A DNA stretch of 64,000 nucleotides, from NCBI RefSeq assembly GCF_019320115.1, contig NC_089584.1, forward strand, positions 107,897,799 through 107,961,798, in the 5' to 3' direction. The stretch comes from Miscanthus floridulus (taxonomy: Eukaryota; Streptophyta; Magnoliopsida; Poales; Poaceae). Shown piece by piece: positions 54,701 to 64,000 of the stretch. Every line of letters begins with the position of its first letter. Position 1 is the first letter of the stretch. Under the pieces are notes generated by a model, which was not told the origin of the DNA, searched no databases, and was given only the letters and a program-made list of their open reading frames with translations. Made by a program: the position numbers and the translations under genes.

Positions 54701-57700
54701 TTCTTAGACACCCGGGGAATAATATGGGTGTGTTCATGGAGCCTGTGATTGATGAATTGGTCCATGCTTGGGAGGAAGGGGTATGGACATACGACCGAGG
54801 TACAAAGAAAAACTTCAAAATGCATGTTTGGTACCACTACTCCCTGCATGACTTCTTGGCATATGGGATATTCTACGCCTGGTGTGTTCACGGGAAGTTT
54901 CCATGTCCAGTATGCAAGGAAGGTCTGAGGTTCATTTGGTTGCAGAAGGGTGGTAAGTATTCATCGTTCGACAAACATCGGCAATTCCTCCCTCTTCACC
55001 ATGCATTCAGACGAGACATCAAGAACTTTACGAAAGGTGTCGTAGTGACAGACCCTACACCACCGATAATTATGTTTTGTTTATTTTGCATCTATTTCTA
55101 AGTACTTCTTGTTTATCTATGCTTATTGATTTACTCTTTTTAATTGCAGGTGATTGAACAAAGATAGTGGGAGGTGGGATGAGGAAGCTAACGTCCTTGT
55201 ACCGAAGGACAAGGACCGCTGCACCGGGGGAGAGTAGGAGGAGGAGCAGCCGTAGGAGGGAGTCGTTGCCTGCCGCCCCATCACGTGAGGAGGAGGAGGA
55301 GCAGGTGCCCCAAGAGGACGCCGAGGAGGCACAGGAGGACGACGAGGAGGCATAGGAGGACGCGCAGGAGGACGACAAGGACGAGGCGATAGCGGGGGGT
55401 TCCGTTTCCTCTAGTTCATTGAGCGTCTACTTGCGAGGTCCCACGAGTCTCCCTCAGCGACCGATACCTCGTGAGAGACGCCCGCTGATTCAAGCTGAGG
55501 GGAAAAGTAAGTAACTTTAGATGTTATCACTACTTTATATGATATGTTGAAAATCAAAATAGAAATTAATAATTTTTCTTAATCACTTGGGTAGGAACTG
55601 GACGATTGTGGGAGTAGAGGTGGTCACACACGCCAAGTCAATGGCATCCTCTGTCTTCTGTGCAAGGAGCATTTCCCTGGCCTAGTTGAGTACACCGGAG
55701 TGACGAGGCCAGCCTACTCGTTTGACCACTATGTCGCCGCCCCCAATGCTGTAGATCGGGCCCGTAGGGTATTCAATAATAAGGCGGAGTGGGTGAAGCA
55801 AGAGCTGTGGGTAAGTCTTCCTCGCACTACATTGCTCAATATATTCTTGAAATAATGAATAGATACATCGTGTTTGTATGTAGGATTTCTTTAGATGCCA
55901 GGACAGACATGAGGCCAGGGCGGATGCGGTGGCTGCCAAATGCTACAAAAAACTCGTCATGGACATGCATTACGAGGCGCGCATCTAGGCCGTCGTAACT
56001 TACCACGGGACCGTCCTTAGAACGAAGGTCACCAAAAGGGACGCAAGATCCATGACGCTGACCTGGGACCAGTGCCTGCAGGTAAATATAGAACATTAAT
56101 ACTGATTCCTTTTGAGATTAAGTAGGCTTAATTTCATCTTCTGATATGTCATGTGCTTGATGGCCTATAGATGATTCTTTATTGGTGCGCTGTGCATCCC
56201 CAGTGCTAGGAATAGATGGTGGACAGGTGGTGCTCATGCGAGTGGGAGGAGACGCACAACTTGTGCCAGGAGCAGCATTTGATGATGCCAGGTGTAGCAC
56301 ACCATCAAGGCAGCCGCAGCCTTAGCGGATACACAGAAACATGGGTATGCAAATTCATTTATTTATTCTAACGCTCAATTCTGCATGATTTCTAATCATC
56401 TTGCATTTTTTCTCGCAGTCGGCATCACATGGTGGCCAGCCTTGCACCATCTTCAAGGCATTTGCTATGGCCCATAAGGGCAAGGCGACGTCCGACGTCA
56501 ACTACAACCCAGAGGACGGGCTCGAGGCGTACAACAATGCGACCGTCCACAACCGCCTTAGTGAGTATACATCGATGGCAAGGGAGGTCCATGGGTCAGA
56601 GTACGATCCGAACACTAAGGACCTTGATAGAGAAGTCGTCATGAGGGTGGGAGGAGGCAAGAAGCATGGGCGATACTGGATTGGCGATGGCGCAATCGAC
56701 TCGGCCGCTACTCCCAGTCTCTCCTAGATTCGAGCAAGCAGCACGAGCAGGAGCCCGGCCATATGACCTCGGCAGGACACTTCACACCACTAGGTGGAGG
56801 CACTCGAGGTTATTCCTGGTTTATTCATCATTCATTGGTTTTTTTATACCTTTCCTTTACATTATTATAACATTGGGGTGAATATATTGTAGGCCCAGCT
56901 GGAACAAGAGAGGAGGATACAGGAGCAGATGCAGGTGAAGATAGAGAGGGTGGAGGCCGAGCAGCGGAGGATGGCGGAGATTCTTCAGTACATGCAGTCT
57001 TGGCGCCGCTATTGGTGTAGCTCCGCCACCTTTGCTATTCGCTCCACCTCCACCTCCACCTCCTCACTATTCTACTCCTATGAGTATAAATGTTTTAGTT
57101 TGTATGTTTATGCTTACGGTCAAACCTAGTGGAGTATGAAAGTTTTATTCATGTATGGTATATATTTATCTTGTCTCACACATGTAATCTCTTCTCCTTT
57201 GTGCAGAATCAATCGACCACATCGAACGATCCTCATGCTTCAGTGAATCCTTCACCAAATCAATGATGATACTTGTGGTTGTTAATGATACTTCTATTTG
57301 CAATTGTGGTTGAAGATGATGGAGCACTTGGATTACTTGTGAACTTATTTGTGATATAGGGCCTGTTTGGTAGGGCTCTGGCTCCTCTGTAGAAGTGGCT
57401 TCTCTATAGGAGCCGAAGCTTTTTGAAAAAACATTTGGCAAAACGGCTCCTCATGTTCTTCTAGAATTGATGAAAAGTAAAAATGTCCAAAGTGCCCCTA
57501 CTTATTATTTGACTGTACAAAATCTTGCATCAATTAATTATAATATCGGTTATAATTTAGGTAAATCATTTTTTGAGCAAAGGTAAATCATATTTAAAAT
57601 AATTTCTAATGAAGAAATGAGGAAGGCACCCCTTTGGGCCTAGGCCCATACGACCTGCACCAACCCACTGCCGGTCTTCCCTTCCAAGGAACCAACCGCT

Positions 57701-60700
57701 CGCATCTTCTCGTAAAAAAAAATTGCAGTGCCGCCGCCGCCGCTCTTGGCTCCGCTTGCTCAGGCCACCGCTGCCGGTAGCAGGATCACACCCAGTGTCT
57801 GCGCCGCCGCTCTCCTACGCCGTGCTTGCTCTCTCCCATGCCGCCACCACTGCTGCTCCCACACGGTGCTTGCTCACTGTAGGGTCGAGATGGCGACTAG
57901 AGGGGGGGTGAATAGTCTTTTCTAAAACTTAATCGCGTTGGCTAACCGATACAAATGCGGAATTTAAACTAACGGTCTAGCCAAGACTACACCCCACTAT
58001 ATATGTTCACTAGCACCTTGCAAAGATAACAATTATGCAACAAAGGTGCCGGGCTAGCTAGAGCTCTCCTAAACAATTCTAGGAGCAAGGTCACACAAAC
58101 CTATGCCACTAGTAATTTAAACAACAAGGGAGCTCCTACACATGCTAGTAAGCAAAAGCACAAAGCTAACTAAGCTCACTAGCAATGCTCAATAACAAGG
58201 CAACCAATGCCCAATTAGAGAGCGCAAATACTTAGTTACACAAACTAAGCAATGTGACTAACAAGGTTACTAAAACCAAATTAGCCACGCAAGGGAGCTA
58301 CTTCTATGCTACACAAGCAAGAAGGTAATTAGCAAGCTACACAAGCTATCTAATTACAAGAGCAACTACACAAGCTTAATATGTATAGAAGTAATTGCAA
58401 GCTTGTGTAATGGGGATGCAAACCAACGGGAAGAACAAGGTTGACACGATGATTTTTCTCCCGAGGTTCACGTGTTTGCCAACACGCTAGTCCCCGTTGT
58501 GTCGACCGCTCACTGGGTGGTTCGGCAGCTAATTAGCATCACCCGCTAAGCCCGCACGTCGGGCGCCGCAAGAACCTACCCCTTGAGTGAGGGTAGCTCA
58601 ATGACACGCTTTACTAGAGTTGCTCTTCGCGACTCCCGCGGGGCGAGCACAATGCCCCTCACAAGCACTTCTCCGGAGCGCCGCACAAGCTTCTTGCGCG
58701 CTTCGACGGAGACCACCACCAAGCCGTCTAGGAGGTGGCAACCTCCAAGAGTAACAAGCACCACCGGCTTGCAACTCGATCACCTAGTGCCACTCGATGC
58801 AACCTCACGATGCAATTGCACTAGAATCGCTCACTCACACAATCGAATGATCACTATCAAGTATATGTGTGATGGAGGGCTCCTAAGCACTCTCAAGCAT
58901 GGACACAAAGTCCCCCAAGGTGCTCCACACCAGCCATGGCCGAGGGCCACTTCTATTTATAGCCCCAAGGGCTAAACTAGCCGTTACCCCTTCACTGGGC
59001 AACGGTCGGGACGACCGGACGCTCCGGTCGTGTTGACCGGACGCTGGACCTCAGCGTCCGGTCGCCCACAGACTACCACGTGTCCCGGTTCCAACGGTCA
59101 CTTGACCTGACCGGACGCTCCAGCTTCAACTGACCGGACGCTGAACCCCCAGCGTCCGGTCGTTTCCAGTAAGCTCCCGAGCATGACCGGACGCGTCCGG
59201 TCGAACGCGATCGGACGCAGCCAGCGTCCGGTCACACTCCAGCGACTTCTACACTCCACGTCAGTGCGACCGGACGCAGCCTGCCAGCGTCCGGTGCATT
59301 TAGATCCAGCGTCCGGTCAGTTGACCGACGCCAGCATCTTCTCCATTTTCTTCACCCTTGCTCAAGTGTGCTAACCACAAGAATTTGCATCCGACGCAAT
59401 AGAAAATAGACATTCCATTTTCCCGAAAGCGCCGAATCCCGCCTCACAAGCTCGGCGGGAGGGAGAGAGGGACCCAAACCCATCTCGCCCCTACAAACAC
59501 CACCGCCTTTGTAAATGTGCCAACACCACCAAGTGTACACCACAATGTGTATGTGTGTTAGCATTTTCACAATCATTTCCCAAAGGATGTTAGCCACTCA
59601 ACTTGCCACGCCACTCGATCCTAGCGACAATGCAAAGTTAGATCACTCGAGTGGCACTAGATGACCGATATGCAAACAAGTTTGCCCCTCTTGATAGTAC
59701 GGCCATCTATCCTAAACCCGGTCATAAACTTTTCTACACACCTATGACCGGTGAAATGAAATGCCCTAGGTTATACCTTTGCCTTGCGCATTCCATTCCA
59801 TCTCCTCCAATGTCGATGCAACACATGCACCAACACGATCAACAATGATATGATCCACTCTATATCATCACATGATCATATTGGTTCATCGATCTTGACT
59901 CTACTTGCTCTTCACCGTTGCCATCGTCCATCGGCGCCAAGTCTTGCTCAAGCTTCACCGCCACGCGGTCCATCACTCCAAAGCCTTCGACTTGCCCTTC
60001 ACGCTTGCAACCGGTCCATCAAGCCAAGTCTTGTCTTGATCTTCTCCACCTTGATCACATGACTCAATGTCATGTCTCATGTGTATTTAAGCTCCTTCAT
60101 CATCACATATGTGAGCTTTGCAACATCTCCAAGCCATTTTCACCTTCATGGCATATGTTGCTCACACACATGTACCTGTGGACTAATCACCTGTGTATCT
60201 CACATAAACACAATTAGTCCACCTAGGTTGTCACTCAATTACCAAAATCAAACAAGGACCTTTCACTCACGCCGCCGCTCACCGTACAGCACCGCCGAAG
60301 CCTACTGCCGTCCTGCGTAGCCGAGCGAGACAAGGAAGGGCGTCAACGTCTTTGCATTCTAGACAGCAGGAGGAGCCGCATGGAGCTACGTTTCTTGGCT
60401 CCTTCTCGTGCTATACAAAACGGCTCCGGCTCCCAAAGTGCTCCACCGGAGGAGCCGTTCTGTGAAGAGGTGTTTGGTGGAGCTCCTGCAAGAGCCGGAG
60501 CCGGAGCCCTTGCAGGAGCCCTGCCAAACAGGTTCATATTGTGAGACATGAGACGTTTGTGATATATATGTGACATTTGTGATATATATGTGGTGTTGGT
60601 GATATATATGTGCTGTTGATGATATATATGTGATGTTGGTGATGTTTGTTATATATATCTTCTGTTTGTTTGGATGGGATGTAAAAAACAAATAAAAAAG

Positions 60701-62454
60701 ACTATTTTCAGTCACTTTGCCGAGTGCAATGGCCATGACACTCGGCAAAGTTACTACCTAGGAACTATCTGAAAACATGCTTTGCCGAGTGCAAAGCCCG
60801 TTGCACTCAGCAAACATCAGAGATTTGCCGAGTGCCACAGGACAGGCACTCGGCAGACATTACATACTTTGCCGAGTGTCTTTCCGGTGGCACTCGGCAA
60901 AGTGACCACCTTTGTCGAGTGTCTAAGTCAACGACACTCGGCAAAGCGAGGACCTTTGCTGAGTGCTTGACCTTGGCACTCGGCAAAGCCACCGTCACGG
61001 TGGCGCTCGCCGTCACGGCCACTTTTCTTTGCCGAGTGTCGGATTGGCACTCGGCAAAGTCTTTGCCGAGTGCCCGATAAAATGCACTCGGTAAAGAGGT
61101 CTTTGTCGATAAATTGTTTACCGAACGCCCTTTGCCGAGTGTATATCGGCCTTTGCCCAGTGCCTGAGGCACTCGGCAAAGATGCTGTCTCCGGTAGTGT
61201 ATCTACGGTTTTTTTTTCGGTTGCTGTGAGAGAAAAATACTGTACCGTGGCTGCGCAAAACACAAAATCAGATTTCTTAGAAGTATGAAATTGCTTGGCA
61301 GTTGTAGCGTTGGAGATGGGCATACAAAAACCTAGCAGTGCTCCTCTCCTTTAGAAAGTGACATGCCACTGTTGCCACATTAAGGCTACGTAACATAACT
61401 TGGTGGGTTAGTGATGAGTGTGAACTATGATTAGCTAGCTCGCGCGTGATTGACCGCAGGGAAGACTTCCGGGCCCCGCTGACGTGGCACGCCAGGCCCC
61501 GCTCACCAACACCCCACCCACACGGGATCCTCTGTGGCACGCGTGGATCCGTCCGTCAGACTGCGAGACTCCGACTGGATCGGAGCAACAAATAATGATC
61601 AGGAAGAACTCACCCACGCCGAAGTGGCATCCATCGCCGGCGGCGAACCCGTCGCCGGACATCCCGTCCACGCACGCGCACCGGTGGCCCCACGCCCCGC
61701 TCGGCGTCTCGACGTCGTGGCACGTCGCGTTCTGCGCGCAGCGAACCACGGTAGCGTTGGCGTTGGCGGAGGTGCTATTGCACCTCCCGTCGAGCCACCA
61801 TCCCAGCTCCGCGACGCCGAACTCCACCGAGGCCACCCCCTCCGGCGGCGTGTACGCATACACCGCAGACGTCACGTCCTCGCACCCAGCGTGGTCCACC
61901 TTCTTCCATTGCAGGAACAGGAACCGGCCCTCCTCCTTGGCCGTCGCCGCAGCTGTGCTGTTCGGCGGCGAGGCCACGCACGTCGAGGCGGAATCGTTGC
62001 CACGGCCGCCGCACTGCGCCGTGGGGAACAGGCTCGACAAAACGTCGTCCCTGACGCTGCAGCTGGAGTTCGCAGCCATTAAGCGGCAGCGACCCCCGCG
62101 GAGGAACAGCCCGGTGTGGGAGGAGACGCCGTAGCAGGCGCCGGTGAGCGACGCCTGTGCCTCGCGGACGGTGCGGCTGCACGAGAGCGCGACGGAGACG
62201 ACGAAGGTGGAGGCTCTGGAGTTGAACGAGGTGATCGGGTACGGTGCGTCCGCGGTGCTGTTCGTCAGGAGCGGCGTGGACGAGGTGGCGTTGCAGTCCA
62301 GGAGGATGGGGCAATCGCCGGAGAAGCCGAAAGGGTACGGCACTGAGGTGTTGCCGCACCGTCGATCGCTACAACTGCCACCGCCGGCGGCGGCGGCGGA
62401 GGAGGTTTCATACAAGAGGGAGAGGAGGAGGAGGAGGAAGAGCAGGCGGCGCAT
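48739..62454 (-). CDS. Wall-associated receptor kinase-like protein (WAKL14/20 type), two exons, 11.6-kb intron
   Basis: Plasma-membrane receptor kinase thought to sense cell-wall pectin fragments. Proposed exon 1 is 62454-61614 and exon 2 is 50036-48739 (minus). The donor G|GTGAGT and acceptor CGTCAG|GT agree in phase, giving 712 residues. Residues 1-22 are a Leu-rich signal peptide. About 27-90 is a GUB_WAK-type domain with CGNTSVPYPFGFSG. About 245-280 is a Cys-rich EGF-like segment (CAQNATCHD, CACVDGMSGDGF). The membrane helix is about 282-296, followed by basic residues. Kinase landmarks: GTGAYGTVYVGKL (about 350), VAIKRL, HRDVKSSNILLD (RD type), DFGLSRA and GTPGYVDPEY. No stops or frameshifts occur. 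The exons are very GC-rich. The intron holds a CACTA element and several MITEs; whether it is still spliced out properly is unknown. Confidence 0.88.
50369..50643. mobile_element. Tourist/PIF-like MITE in the WAK-like gene intron
   Basis: About 275 bp. Left end GGCCCTTGTTTAGTTA, right end GTAACTAAACGGGGCC (inverted). The interior has TTAGTCAACGATTGGACAAT and GCTACAGTG motifs typical of a very common grass MITE family. The target duplication is not clear. Confidence 0.7.
50837..51075. mobile_element. Second copy of the same MITE family, inverted orientation
   Basis: About 240 bp. The ends CGTGTTTAGTTTC and GAAACTAAACAAGAC are inverted. It shares CTACTGTAGCAC, GACTAATTAGGC and CGTCTCGTAATTTTCC with the copy at 50369, read in the other orientation. 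Confidence 0.65.
51480..51600. mobile_element. Short hAT-like MITE next to the CACTA element
   Basis: About 120 bp. Left GGCCTGATCGCTGGTT, right AACCAACAAACGAACAGGC. The centre TTTGTTGTGAGAGAAAAATACTG is shared with copies near 19770, 24805 and 61225. Confidence 0.6.
51850..52210. repeat. CACTA left subterminal repeats
   Basis: About a dozen copies of TTTGCCGAGTGT/C and its complement CACTCGGCAAA, mostly in face-to-face pairs separated by 10-25 bp. In CACTA elements such repeats are known binding sites for the element's accessory protein. Confidence 0.85.
52549..53160 (+). other. CACTA 5' leader region with GC-rich exon-like blocks
   Basis: 52610-52740 is GC-rich (Pro/Arg codons) and ends at a CTAG|GTATGC donor-like site. 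53030-53155 is another GC-rich block ending CCCTAG|GTATAAC. These look like leader exons of the transposase transcript. No known domain is visible. Confidence 0.4.
53597..55075 (+). pseudogene. CACTA TNP2-type transposase, C-terminal part deleted
   Basis: 53597-53941 encodes a transposase-associated domain (PF13963-like): MEDREWMYTDRAS, then KICCPCSKCANMKRQTKK, then LWKNGFTVDYTRWVYHGEA. A TAG at 53939-53941 is followed by FYDMFAAAQKPLHGQTKVFS in another frame. The TNP2 domain (PF02992-like) lies at 54120-55020: LRALKMPYEQIHACPKGCVL, CPKCKSYRFLEV, MVHASDGEAWTHFDGIHH, VALATDGFNPYGMMAAPYTC and HDFLAYGIFYAWCVHGKFPC. The frame ends soon after FTKGVVVTDPTPP, so roughly the second half of a normal TNP2 is missing. 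At least three frame breaks are present. Confidence 0.85.
55150..57128 (+). pseudogene. CACTA second gene, Transposase_24-like (PF03004)
   Basis: Exon-like blocks: 55150-55510 (Arg/Glu-rich, then SSLSVYLRGPTSLPQRPIPR), 55595-55811 (HAKSMA or, in another frame, VEYTGVTRPAYSFDHYVAAP), 55884-56080 (FFRCQDRHEARADAVAA-like), 56170-56342, 56420-56730 (the SASHGGQPCTIFKAFAMAHK segment, then GGGKKHGRYWIGDGAIDSAA), and 56893-57128 (coiled coil QLEQERRIQEQMQVKIERVE). Boundaries carry GTAAGT, GTAAAT or CAG-type splice signals. Frame breaks occur in 55980 and 56210. The protein is presumed to bind the element's DNA as an accessory factor. Confidence 0.72.
57878..60265 (-). mobile_element. Solo LTR of a Sirevirus-type Copia element
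   Basis: 2388 bp, TGTAGGGTCGAG to GGACCTTTCA on the plus strand (TG...CA), with a perfect target duplication CTCAC (57873-57877 and 60266-60270). Read on the minus strand it starts TGAAAGGTCC. It contains a dense cluster of CCGGACGC/GCGTCCGG at 58990-59330 and a CTATTTATAGCCCC promoter-like box near 58952. No internal retroelement sequence is present, so it arose by LTR-LTR recombination. Confidence 0.9.
58990..59330. repeat. CpG-rich palindromic repeat cluster in the solo LTR
   Basis: More than 15 copies of ACCGGACGC or GCGTCCGGT in about 340 bp, many in inverted pairs such as GACCGGACGCTCCGG. The same type of cluster is in the Sirevirus 3' LTR at 45540-45960. CACCGGAC-N-GTCCGGTG palindromes are known from Sirevirus LTRs. 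Confidence 0.85.
60556..60660. repeat. 20-bp tandem repeat in the CACTA 3' region
   Basis: GATATATATG recurs at 60561, 60581, 60601 and 60621, exactly every 20 bp, with a decayed fifth unit at 60641. It lies between the nested DNA element and the right subterminal repeats. Confidence 0.88.
60715..61190. repeat. CACTA right subterminal repeats
   Basis: About 17 copies of TTTGCCGAGTG/CACTCGGCAAA in alternating orientation up to the terminal inverted repeat. They match the left array at 51850-52210. Confidence 0.88.
61203..61430. other. Intron remainder between CACTA element and WAK-like exon 1
   Basis: Includes a fragment with the GCTGTGAGAGAAAAATACTG core (about 61225) shared with the hAT-like MITEs. 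No other structure is seen. Confidence 0.45.
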
Positions 62455-63399
62455 GTAGGCAGACAGTTCGCGCTGCCGGTCGGTCGGTCTCCGCTGTGTG
62501 CTTGCGATGAGCAGTGTTTTGATTGCTTGCTTAGCTAGTCATATACGCCTGCGGCCTGCCTAATATTGCAAAGACGGAGCTGGAGGAAGATGCCATGCCA
62601 ATGGAGAAAGGGACGGCAGCCGTCACCGTGATTGCTTTGCTTGTTTAGTCAGTCAGTCAGAGAGCCGCGTGATTGTTTTTTTTTTTTTGTGCTGCAGCTG
62701 CGTCTGGGCCCTCTAAAGGACTCCTTTTGAACTGCCCAATCCTCACCGGATCCCGACCCAATCCGTGGGTGGATTGAGGCCCGTGGGGGCGCTGCCCTTA
62801 CCAGCCCAGCCCAGGTTTTGCTCAAAAAAGAAAAAAAAAGCCCAGCCCAGGTTAGCATTTGGATGTTGCTCGAGCCGAAATAGGCACGCGTCTGTTTGCT
62901 CCCATCCCGCGGCCAGTCGCCCGCTACCTTACACTACATCCGGTCAAATTCGGGTCGATTTCAGGTTCGATCGAAAAAGAAAAAAAAATGATTGGATCAA
63001 AAGATCAATGCACTGGCAGATCGAGTCAGGCTATTTTTTTGGATCGGGTCAAACAACGGGTCAAAAATCATTGCTCAAACTCGGTCCGACGCACTGGCCG
63101 GTCGTATCGGGTAAGTTTTTTTTGGACGGATCAGATCGGGTTGGTCATGTCAAGTGACCCATGAATAGGTCTACCCTACAACATTGGTCGTCAGTCGCTA
63201 CACCTCCATCGGAGTTAGTGCTTGTTTCCTCCTTAATATACTGAATATAAGTTAACTACGCTAACTCCTAGAATGAAATCGGAGTAGATACAGACGGATA
63301 TTACAGATACCAAATACATGTAGTTGTTTGTTTTTGTTGTATTCAGAGTCAAATATAGCTAGTTTTGGATGCACTAGATATTGATATGTAGCTCGTATA
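62455..63399. other. Upstream region of the WAK-like gene
   Basis: The likely promoter lies at 62455-62600; a minus-strand GCGTATATGAC box near 62540 is a candidate TATA. 62675-62690 and 62820-62840 are poly-T and poly-A runs. No other gene is supported. Confidence 0.4.
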
Positions 63400-63664
63400 C
63401 TCCCTCTGTCCCAAACAGAAGGCACGCAAATGCACATATATGAAAAATTCAAACTTCATAATCATTGACTAATAATAAGTCTAGTCGTATAAAAACTTTA
63501 TGCTATAACAATATTTGCATTATATTTGTATATAGAAATATTCTCTAACGACCAAACTTTTGTTGCCTCATATGGCATTTTATAAGAGGAAACTTAGCGT
63601 TTAAATGTGGAGACCGAACTAAGTTAAATTACACTTTATATATTATATAGAAAGTAGGGAGTGC
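63400..63664. mobile_element. Stowaway-like MITE
   Basis: Left end CTCCCTCTGTCCCAAAC after TA; right end near AAAGTAGGGAGT. The interior is AT-rich with the CTAGTCGTATAAAAACTTTATG motif. The right end is degenerate, so the boundary is approximate. Confidence 0.6.
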
Positions 63665-64000
63665 GTTTTATATATCCGACTTTGAGTGTTCAGATTGAGA
63701 TATATTCCATCCATAGCTTTCTACATAGAACTATTCATGTTGCCCGTTTGGCTCGATAGATTGGACGAGCTATTTTTTTGTTGGATCGGATGAAAATAGT
63801 TGAATAATTATATCTTTGAACTAAAAATAATAACAAATAATTATACACTAATAAATATACACTGTCATTTACTATTTTCATGCTAATTACTACTTCAAAA
63901 TAAAATATGTTACTGCTACCCTAATTGGCACACAAATCATGCACTAATCAACATAGTAGCACTAATCAAAAGTAATCTTGGCATTATAATTTCTAAGTAC
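63665..64000. other. AT-rich intergenic DNA
   Basis: No gene or clear repeat is recognised to the end of the window. Confidence 0.5.

Larger units (their letters stand above)
57359..60535. mobile_element. Non-autonomous DNA transposon nested in the CACTA element
   Basis: Left end GGGCCTGTTTGGTAGGGCTC; right end GAGCCCTGCCAAACAGGTTC, inverted. Possible 3-bp duplication ATA (57356-57358 and 60536-60538). Repeated GGAGCC/GGCTCC units fill both subterminal regions. Without the solo LTR inside it, it is about 790 bp. It carries a GC-rich middle (57725-57877 and 60271-60340) with Ala/Pro/Ser codons. The superfamily is uncertain (PIF/Harbinger-like by ends and duplication size). Confidence 0.72.
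51833..61199. mobile_element. CACTA (En/Spm) transposon with internally deleted transposase
   Basis: 9367 bp. Left end CACTACTGGAAACGGC; right end GCTGTCTCCGGTAGTG, the inverted counterpart with three mismatches. A perfect 3-bp target duplication TAT flanks it (51830-51832 and 61200-61202). Subterminal arrays of TTTGCCGAGTG and its complement lie at 51850-52210 and 60715-61190. The interior has a truncated TNP2-type transposase and a second, Transposase_24-like (PF03004) gene, both on the plus strand, then a nested DNA element with a solo LTR. It is likely non-autonomous. Confidence 0.93.
50037..61613 (-). other. 11.6-kb intron of the WAK-like gene
   Basis: Flanked by a GT donor (61613-61612) and AG acceptor (50038-50037) on the minus strand. 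About 9.4 kb is one CACTA element with nested insertions (51833-61199). The remaining 2.2 kb includes three MITEs. Without the CACTA element the intron would be roughly 2.2 kb. Confidence 0.8.

Noticed and set aside
58440..58980. Coding frames in the solo LTR
   Set aside because: They lie inside a TG...CA LTR with target duplication and have no domain.
61484..62134. Plus-strand open frames opposite WAK-like exon 1
   Set aside because: Shadow of a GC-rich exon with no family features.

Overview
The window is nuclear DNA from a grass. Intron-containing plant genes sit in nested LTR retrotransposons, a CACTA transposon with grass-type subterminal repeats (TTTGCCGAGTG), and grass Stowaway, Mutator-like and hAT-like MITEs. 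The mix of Tat-lineage Ty3/gypsy elements, Sirevirus Copia LTRs and a chromovirus fits Andropogoneae (sorghum, sugarcane, Miscanthus group). That placement is an inference; no species is claimed.

Layout. 1-18153: 3' part of a plus-strand Tat-lineage Ty3/gypsy element (Tat-1): gag, protease, RT, RNase H, second (archaeal-type) RNase H, integrase, a long antisense ORF, a repeat-rich spacer and the 3' LTR. Its antisense ORF is split by a truncated minus-strand gypsy fragment (8657-13444). 18154-20900: gene-poor DNA with MITEs. 21070-24052: a four-exon gene for plastidial-type octanoyltransferase (LIP2p). Its intron 1 holds a 985-bp Mutator-like inverted-repeat element with a perfect 10-bp target duplication, and its intron 2 a Stowaway MITE. 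24970-25860: an orphan LTR end plus leader. 26010-26212: a small minus-strand Cys/Gly-rich gene with a stop at codon 6. 26325-48221: a three-level nest, in which a minus-strand chromovirus is interrupted by a plus-strand Sirevirus (TSD CCAAA), itself largely replaced by a minus-strand Tat element (Tat-2). 48222-48296: an (AT)n microsatellite.

48739-62454 (minus) is a complete two-exon WAK-like receptor kinase gene. Exon 1 codes the signal peptide, the GUB_WAK-type domain and an EGF-like segment; exon 2 codes the membrane segment and an RD kinase. They are separated by an 11.6-kb intron. That intron contains a 9367-bp CACTA element (51833-61199, TSD TAT), which contains a non-autonomous DNA element (57359-60535), which contains a Sirevirus-type solo LTR (57878-60265, TSD CTCAC). 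62455-64000 is upstream DNA with one Stowaway-like MITE.

Two host genes look intact: octanoyltransferase (first step of protein lipoylation) and the wall-associated-kinase-like receptor. One small host gene looks broken. Nearly all other coding sequence is retrotransposon or transposon protein with stops, frameshifts or lost catalytic residues. The most informative material is structural: exact target duplications, the nesting order, a Tat element that ends at its polypurine tract without a 3' LTR, antisense retroelement ORFs with splice-site-like boundaries, and two host genes with very large transposon loads in their introns.
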